Source: Opitutaceae bacterium
GTDB taxonomy: Bacteria > Verrucomicrobiota > Verrucomicrobiia > Opitutales > Opitutaceae
DNA: 64,000 bases
Reading direction: 5' to 3'
Assembly (NCBI GenBank): GCA_003151515.1
Contig: PLXS01000022.1
Coordinates: 1-64,000 of the forward strand
Shown here piece by piece: positions 59,585-64,000 of this stretch. A model generated the notes under the pieces. The model was not told the origin of the DNA. It saw only the letters and a program-made list of their open reading frames with translations, and did no database searches. How positions within the stretch are numbered: the stretch's first letter is position 1; the number at the start of each line of letters is the position of its first letter. The translations under genes and the position numbers were made by a program.

Positions 59585-61252
59585 ATGAAAACGCGAATCC
59601 TCAAGGAATGCATGTCTCGCTGCCTCACTCTGAGACTGGCCTGGCTATTGCCGGCAGTTTGGGCGCCAACACTGCCGGGTAGCCCGCTGAAGGTCACGTT
59701 TACGCAGGCCCCGAAGGAAATCGAAGCTTACGATCTTGTGGAGGTCGCCGCCGATGTGGAACGCCCTGACGCGCCCAACCCGTTCACCGATGCCGCCCTC
59801 AGCGGGACCTTTGTGAAGGCCGGCGGAACCGAGCGCTACGAGGTCGCGGGGTTCTGCGATTCGGCCGACGGCAGCGTCTTTCGGATCCGTTTCATGCCCT
59901 CCTCACCGGGAGACTACACCTACGTGCTGACCTACCGCCAGGGCAGCTTCGAGTCGACCCAATCGGGATTGTTCCGGGCATCCACCAGCCACCGGCGCGG
60001 CCCCATTCGCGTCGATCCCAAGTATCCCTGGCATTTCATCTGGGAGGGAACAGGCGAGCATTATTTCTTCAACGGGACGACGGCCTATTTTTTGATCGGC
60101 TGGAAGGACGAGCGCATCATCGATTATTCCATCGACCGCCTACATCGCCTCAAGGTTAACCGGATCCGCGTGACGATCGCCGGGCGGGAAGACGTGTTCT
60201 TCGGGGAACCCGTGATGAACGGGGACAATTTCACCACCTTTCCAACTCCGTGGCCGGCCCAGCAGGCCAACGACATGTATCATCCAGGCTTCGATTACAC
60301 GCGGTTCGATCTGGAGTATTGGCGCAAGTTTGAGCGCGCAATCCGCTTTGCGCGGGACCGGGACGTGATCATGTCGCTCGTCCTGGATATGAATGACAAC
60401 AAGGTTCACCCCAAGGCGGGCAGCGACGATGAATACCGATTCATTCGCTATGCCATCGCCCGGTTCGGGGCGTTTTCGAACATCACCTGGGACCTAGGTG
60501 ATGACCTGGAGCGCTATCGTTCGGACGAATGGACTCACCAGACGGGCACGCTGATCAAGAGTTGGGATCCGTACAAGCACCTCGCCACCAGCCACCCGGT
60601 TGAAGACGTGCACCAGGACAGGACCTCGGATTGGTTCGACTTCACTTCATTTCAGGAGTGGTCGCGCAATCAGCACGCGTACATCCTCAGGCAGCGCGAA
60701 GCCCAGGAGAGGACGGGCCGGATAATTCCCCAGGCCAACGAGGAGTACGGTTACGAAGACCATTACCCCATGTGGGCGCCGGGTCCCGGTCTGGACTCTG
60801 CAGACGTGCTGCGTCGTACCGCCTGGGACATCTATATGGCCGGCGGGTACCAACTCGTCGGTGAGAGTGCAAGGCGCGGCACAAATATCTTCCCCGACAC
60901 CGGCGGTGGATGGCTGAACGGGCGCGGTGATGACTCCATGACCATGTTTATCGGTTTCGGACACATCGTTGATTTTTTTTCCAGCTTCGAGTGGTGGAAG
61001 ACAAACCCGCACGATGAGCTGGTCGACAACGGCGCCTATTGCCTTGCGAGGCCCGGAGAGATTTATGCCGTTTACCTACCCAAGGAGGGGAAAGTGACCA
61101 TCCATCTCGAGGCTGGAACGTATTCGGCGCAGTGGTTCGGTGCGTCCACGGGCGAGATAATTCCGCTGCCGCTAGTCAATGGCCCGGTATGGACATCGCC
61201 ACCTACGCCGGACCGGCTGGACTGGGCGTTGCTGCTCTTGAGGCTGCCCTGA
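59585..61252 (+). CDS. Secreted DUF5060/DUF4038 glycoside hydrolase-like protein
   Basis: The protein of about 555 residues has a hydrophobic N-terminal segment (CLTLRLAWLLPAVWAP) that acts as a signal. Residues about 35-120 form a DUF5060-type beta domain (VEVAADVERPD, GDYTYVLTYRQGSF). The next block is a TIM barrel of DUF4038 type: WEGTGEHYFFNGTTAYFLIG, LKVNRIRVTIAGRED, NITWDLGDDLERY, and QANEEYGYED where Glu could be catalytic. Related families hydrolyse apiose- or arabinose-type linkages; substrate here unknown. A longer open frame at the start lacks a signal. Divergent from Gfo/Idh genes, so likely the supplier of their sugar. Confidence 0.82.
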   Translation: MKTRILKECMSRCLTLRLAWLLPAVWAPTLPGSPLKVTFTQAPKEIEAYDLVEVAADVERPDAPNPFTDAALSGTFVKAGGTERYEVAGFCDSADGSVFRIRFMPSSPGDYTYVLTYRQGSFESTQSGLFRASTSHRRGPIRVDPKYPWHFIWEGTGEHYFFNGTTAYFLIGWKDERIIDYSIDRLHRLKVNRIRVTIAGREDVFFGEPVMNGDNFTTFPTPWPAQQANDMYHPGFDYTRFDLEYWRKFERAIRFARDRDVIMSLVLDMNDNKVHPKAGSDDEYRFIRYAIARFGAFSNITWDLGDDLERYRSDEWTHQTGTLIKSWDPYKHLATSHPVEDVHQDRTSDWFDFTSFQEWSRNQHAYILRQREAQERTGRIIPQANEEYGYEDHYPMWAPGPGLDSADVLRRTAWDIYMAGGYQLVGESARRGTNIFPDTGGGWLNGRGDDSMTMFIGFGHIVDFFSSFEWWKTNPHDELVDNGAYCLARPGEIYAVYLPKEGKVTIHLEAGTYSAQWFGASTGEIIPLPLVNGPVWTSPPTPDRLDWALLLLRLP

Positions 61253-61334
61253 CGGCGTCGCGCCTATTTGTGCGTGACGCTTGCGACGGGATACGGGTGT
61301 TCACAAGGATCCGCCTGCACCCCGATGCGGCGCG

Positions 61335-62933
61335 TCAGCGTACGAGCCCTATGAGCACGCTGCGGCTCTTGGAGTGGACGCGCAGGACATGGCTGGAAGG
61401 ATCCCATGTCACCGTGGCCCCCTCAATTTCAGAAGGGGAGCACGACCCCAGCTTGAACAGCTCCTCGGAATCCGCATCGAACTTTTCATACCGTATCCGG
61501 GATTCCCCGTACTCGATCGACCGGATCACCGAGGAGGTGCGCAGCAGGTGCACCTGGTTGTCCGGCGCCAGCTGCGGGTCCGAGGCCATCGCGCGGATGT
61601 AATGGCGCACGAAGTCCCCGTAGCCGTCCGTGAGCCAGTTGTCGTCCCTCGGGTACTGGTTCTTGCCGTCGCCATCCACCCAGTAGGTGGCCCAGTTGAG
61701 CCTCCGGATCGCCGCAGGCCTTGCGGACCAGTCCCCGGTCCTCTCGGCGTAGAGCAGCTCCACGGCGGCGTGCCGCGAGGTGTGGCTGTTGCCGGGTACG
61801 GGGAACTGCGTCTGCTCGTTGATGACGACCACGCGCCACTTGTCCGCCTCATGGTTCGCAAACCTGCCGTATGACCAGTCGAGGATGCCCCTCGCCTTCG
61901 CCCTCCACTCGGGATCCCAGCCCGGGTGCTCCAGGATGTAGGCCGCGAGCGTGTCGGCGTTGATCTCCGTGTCGGAATAGTCCTTCGTGCTCACGTCCTC
62001 GAAGAAGGGGCCCCAGCGGTTGTTCCTCAGGGGGTATTTCTTGAGCCAGTCGGTGACGAGCCGGGACGTCTCACGGTACTTGCCCGGCTGGCCTTCGTTC
62101 AGGGCCGCGAGCTCGTCGAAGAGCCGCAGCGCCCCCGTCCAGTTGGTCGTGTAGGACGCCCTGTAGACGAGGTGGTCGCGGTCGTTGAGCTCCTCGTGGA
62201 CCTTTCCCGTGGCGCTGTTAACGCGGAAGGGCCAGGGCGAGTTCGCCTCGTCGCCGGGCGCAACGTTGCGCGCCAGCCTGTCCGCGATCCGGATCGCCCG
62301 CTGCAGGTAGCGCCGGTCGCCCGTCGCCTTGTACAGCACCACGAGCTCCGCCCCGAAGCTCGCCGCCTTGTCGGGTTGCAGGAAGCCGGGGCCCGCCCTC
62401 ATGTCCCCGTCATAGCGGCCCGAGCGCTCGTCCAAGTTGTAGGGATAGGGAAGCCCTCCCCAAAGCTGATCCTCGGGGGCTATCCCGTGCGCCATCCAAT
62501 AGTCGGCCATCAGGCGCATGTTGTCATGGACCGCGGGGTCGCCCAGGTACCCGTAGAGCAGGTTCCACGACGAGAGCGCCATGTTGATCTGGTCCCCCCC
62601 AAGCCCCCTCGGGTCGTCCCTGTCCGCTTTCCAGACCTGGTGAAGCAGGTAGTACGGGACCCCGTTCGGGCATGTCCTCATGGTGATCCAGAAACTCCAG
62701 ACCTGCCGGATCACGTGGTCGTAGGCCTCGGGCGGCCCTTCCCCGTACCAGGGGACAATCCCCCCCTGCGCGTCGACCCTCACCTCGTGGTAGCCGAGGC
62801 TCTCGGCCGAGGCCGCGCGCGCGGGCGCCAGGCAAGCAGACGCCAGCACCGCGCAGAGAAGGACGGCGGGGCGGCCGGGACACCCGGGCAAGGCCCCCGC
62901 AAGGAGCCGCGGTTTCGCCAATATCATCCTCAC
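61335..62933 (-). CDS. Secreted six-hairpin (alpha/alpha)6-type glycosidase-like protein
   Basis: The 532-residue protein has a signal peptide (CAVLASACLAPARA). The mature part has repeating helical-hairpin text (YDHVIRQVWSFWITMRTCPN, ALSSWNLLYGYLGDPAVHDN, NTDTLAAYI-like EINADTLAAYILEHPGWDPE) and aromatic residues (WGPFFEDVSTKD, DRDHLVYRASYTTNW) typical of six-hairpin glycosidases and C5-epimerases. Which activity it has is not clear. Convergent with the preceding DUF5060 gene but richer in GC, so of chromosomal origin. No sugar-binding accessory domain is seen. Confidence 0.72.
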   Translation of the reverse strand: MRMILAKPRLLAGALPGCPGRPAVLLCAVLASACLAPARAASAESLGYHEVRVDAQGGIVPWYGEGPPEAYDHVIRQVWSFWITMRTCPNGVPYYLLHQVWKADRDDPRGLGGDQINMALSSWNLLYGYLGDPAVHDNMRLMADYWMAHGIAPEDQLWGGLPYPYNLDERSGRYDGDMRAGPGFLQPDKAASFGAELVVLYKATGDRRYLQRAIRIADRLARNVAPGDEANSPWPFRVNSATGKVHEELNDRDHLVYRASYTTNWTGALRLFDELAALNEGQPGKYRETSRLVTDWLKKYPLRNNRWGPFFEDVSTKDYSDTEINADTLAAYILEHPGWDPEWRAKARGILDWSYGRFANHEADKWRVVVINEQTQFPVPGNSHTSRHAAVELLYAERTGDWSARPAAIRRLNWATYWVDGDGKNQYPRDDNWLTDGYGDFVRHYIRAMASDPQLAPDNQVHLLRTSSVIRSIEYGESRIRYEKFDADSEELFKLGSCSPSEIEGATVTWDPSSHVLRVHSKSRSVLIGLVR

Positions 62934-63047
62934 CCTAGGCTCGATCGGCGCCTACTAGCGTCAACGGCAAACCGCCCATTGGGGGTCGGCGAGGAAGACG
63001 GTGTTGCCATTTGGGCCCCCGTGCGGTGCCCTTTCGGGGCCCCGCCC

Positions 63048-64000
63048 ATGATCGCCGAGACGCTCGCCTGCCTCCTCCTCGTTCTCGTCGTCGCGGCGGG
63101 CCTGTCGCGCCCGGTGGTTGACCGCATGGGGCTTGCGCCCGCCGAGGCCCTGGCGGCGGGGGCCCTCCTTTCGCTTGTCGCAGCCTGGGCGATCGACTGG
63201 GCGGTCTTCACGACGGGCTGCCCCCTGTCGGGCTACTGGGCCGCGCCAGCGCTGGCGGCGGCCTTCCTCGTGGCCGGGCGGCGCGCCCTCGCGGCCATCC
63301 TGCGCGACCCAGACGCCCGCGGCCTCGCCGCCGGCCAGCTCCTGGTCACCGGCTGGTGCGTGTCCTTCCTCTCCTTCGTTAAGAACTACTCCGGCGGCGC
63401 CTGGACGGGCGACTCCTACGAGCACTGGGAGAGGGCGCTGTACTTCCTGCGGATGTGGGGGCACGACCGGGCCTTCATCGGGCTCTACCAGCTTCCGGCG
63501 CGACCGCCCCTGGCGAACGTGCTGGCCGCGGGCTTCCTGCGCCTCACCTCGGTCGATTACGCGCACTACCAGATCGTGACGACCGCGCTCTGCAGCCTCG
63601 CGTACCTCCCGGTGGGGCTCCTGGCGCTTCGCTTCGGCGGCGCCCGCGCGGCGCGGATGGCCGCGCTCATCCTGATGGTCAACCCCCTCTTCATCCAGAA
63701 CGCCACGTACCCGTGGACCAAGCTCCAGGCGGCGGCGTTCGTCCTGGGTGGGCTGTACTTCCTGCTGCGGGTGCGCGACGGCGGCCCGCAGAGGGGACCT
63801 TGCGCGGCCCTGTGCGGGCTTCTATTCGGGGGCGCGCTCGTCACCCACTACTCCGCCGGGCCCTACGCCGCGGCGGCCGCGGCGGCCTGGCTCGTCATGG
63901 CGTGGCGATCCGGCCGGGGCGGCCGGCTCTGGGGAGGCGCGGCGGCCGCTGCGGTCGCCGGGGCGTGCGTGGCGCTGCCCTGGTTCCTCTGGAGCACGGG
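63048..64000 (+). CDS. Polytopic membrane protein, GT-C-like (cut by window end)
   Basis: An open frame from ATG to the right edge gives 317 residues without a stop. It opens with a hydrophobic helix (MIAETLACLLLVLVVAAGLS) and contains the loop SGGAWTGDSYEHWERALYFL, with Asp and Glu in the position typical of the lipid-linked sugar transferase site, then LPARPPLANVLAAGFLRL. Hydrophobic helices continue to the edge. GT-C-type glycosyltransferase is a plausible call; the C-terminus is missing. Confidence 0.7.
   Translation, partial: MIAETLACLLLVLVVAAGLSRPVVDRMGLAPAEALAAGALLSLVAAWAIDWAVFTTGCPLSGYWAAPALAAAFLVAGRRALAAILRDPDARGLAAGQLLVTGWCVSFLSFVKNYSGGAWTGDSYEHWERALYFLRMWGHDRAFIGLYQLPARPPLANVLAAGFLRLTSVDYAHYQIVTTALCSLAYLPVGLLALRFGGARAARMAALILMVNPLFIQNATYPWTKLQAAAFVLGGLYFLLRVRDGGPQRGPCAALCGLLFGGALVTHYSAGPYAAAAAAAWLVMAWRSGRGGRLWGGAAAAAVAGACVALPWFLWST

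Noticed and set aside
1-64000. CRISPR array, rRNA operon or intact tRNA
   Set aside because: No direct-repeat/spacer series, no rRNA-like sequence, and the two tRNA-like ends lack their 5' halves.

Overview
The window is high-GC bacterial chromosome, most likely from a Verrucomicrobiota (PVC-group) organism and probably close to Opitutaceae. The clues are several Tat-exported Gfo/Idh/MocA oxidoreductases, a Tat-exported NIPSNAP protein, an FG-GAP/TPR membrane-protein pair, a ResB/CcsA cytochrome c assembly pair, a TonB receptor, and a secreted C-terminal domain that I associate with this lineage. The lineage call is inference. No rRNA gene, intact tRNA gene or CRISPR array was seen.

Layout. 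1-5.3 kb: the tail of an IS200/IS605 transposase, a TPR + FG-GAP pair, and an Nramp metal transporter with a universal stress protein. 5.4-10.1 kb: small hypothetical genes, a twice-frameshifted relic gene, a lipoprotein, a DUF5946 protein, a tiny Pro/Ala-rich ORF with a strong terminator, and a DUF2127 protein. 10.2-17.2 kb: one long minus-strand run (Gfo/Idh, DoxX-like, Gfo/Idh, discoidin-like, GT-C, GT2, ApbE) with very short gaps or overlaps. 17.4-23.2 kb: Gfo/Idh, DUF2905, double VOC, EVE, SDR, GrpB and an unknown secreted protein. 23.3-30.6 kb: TonB receptor, subtilase, membrane protein, coiled-coil protein and a secreted domain protein. 30.7-34.6 kb: an overlapping MtnA-like isomerase, aldolase/SDR fusion and NIPSNAP protein. 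34.8-37.2 kb: acyltransferase and unknown genes. 37.2-43.3 kb: CcsA, ResB, a duplicated-domain lipoprotein, XseA and a VTT membrane protein. 43.4-47.6 kb: GT-C, GT-C-like and GT2 envelope glycosylation genes.

The most interesting block lies at 47.9-55.6 kb. It is a corrinoid-dependent methyl-transfer cluster with three UroD-type methyltransferases, a DUF1638 protein, a RACo-type [2Fe-2S]/ASKHA reactivase, a cobalamin-binding shuttle protein and, convergent to these, a homocysteine methyltransferase. No recognisable pterin-dependent methyltransferase lies nearby. The simplest reading is that an unknown methyl donor is demethylated onto the corrinoid protein and the methyl group passes to a thiol such as homocysteine. 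The left edge carries a tRNA-3'-end-like sequence and two operator-like palindromes.

From 55.6 to 61.3 kb the DNA is visibly richer in A+T and holds a carbohydrate block (TIM-barrel isomerase, two cytosolic Gfo/Idh enzymes and a secreted DUF5060/DUF4038 glycosidase), which looks acquired. The window ends with a secreted six-hairpin glycosidase-like protein and a truncated GT-C-like membrane protein.
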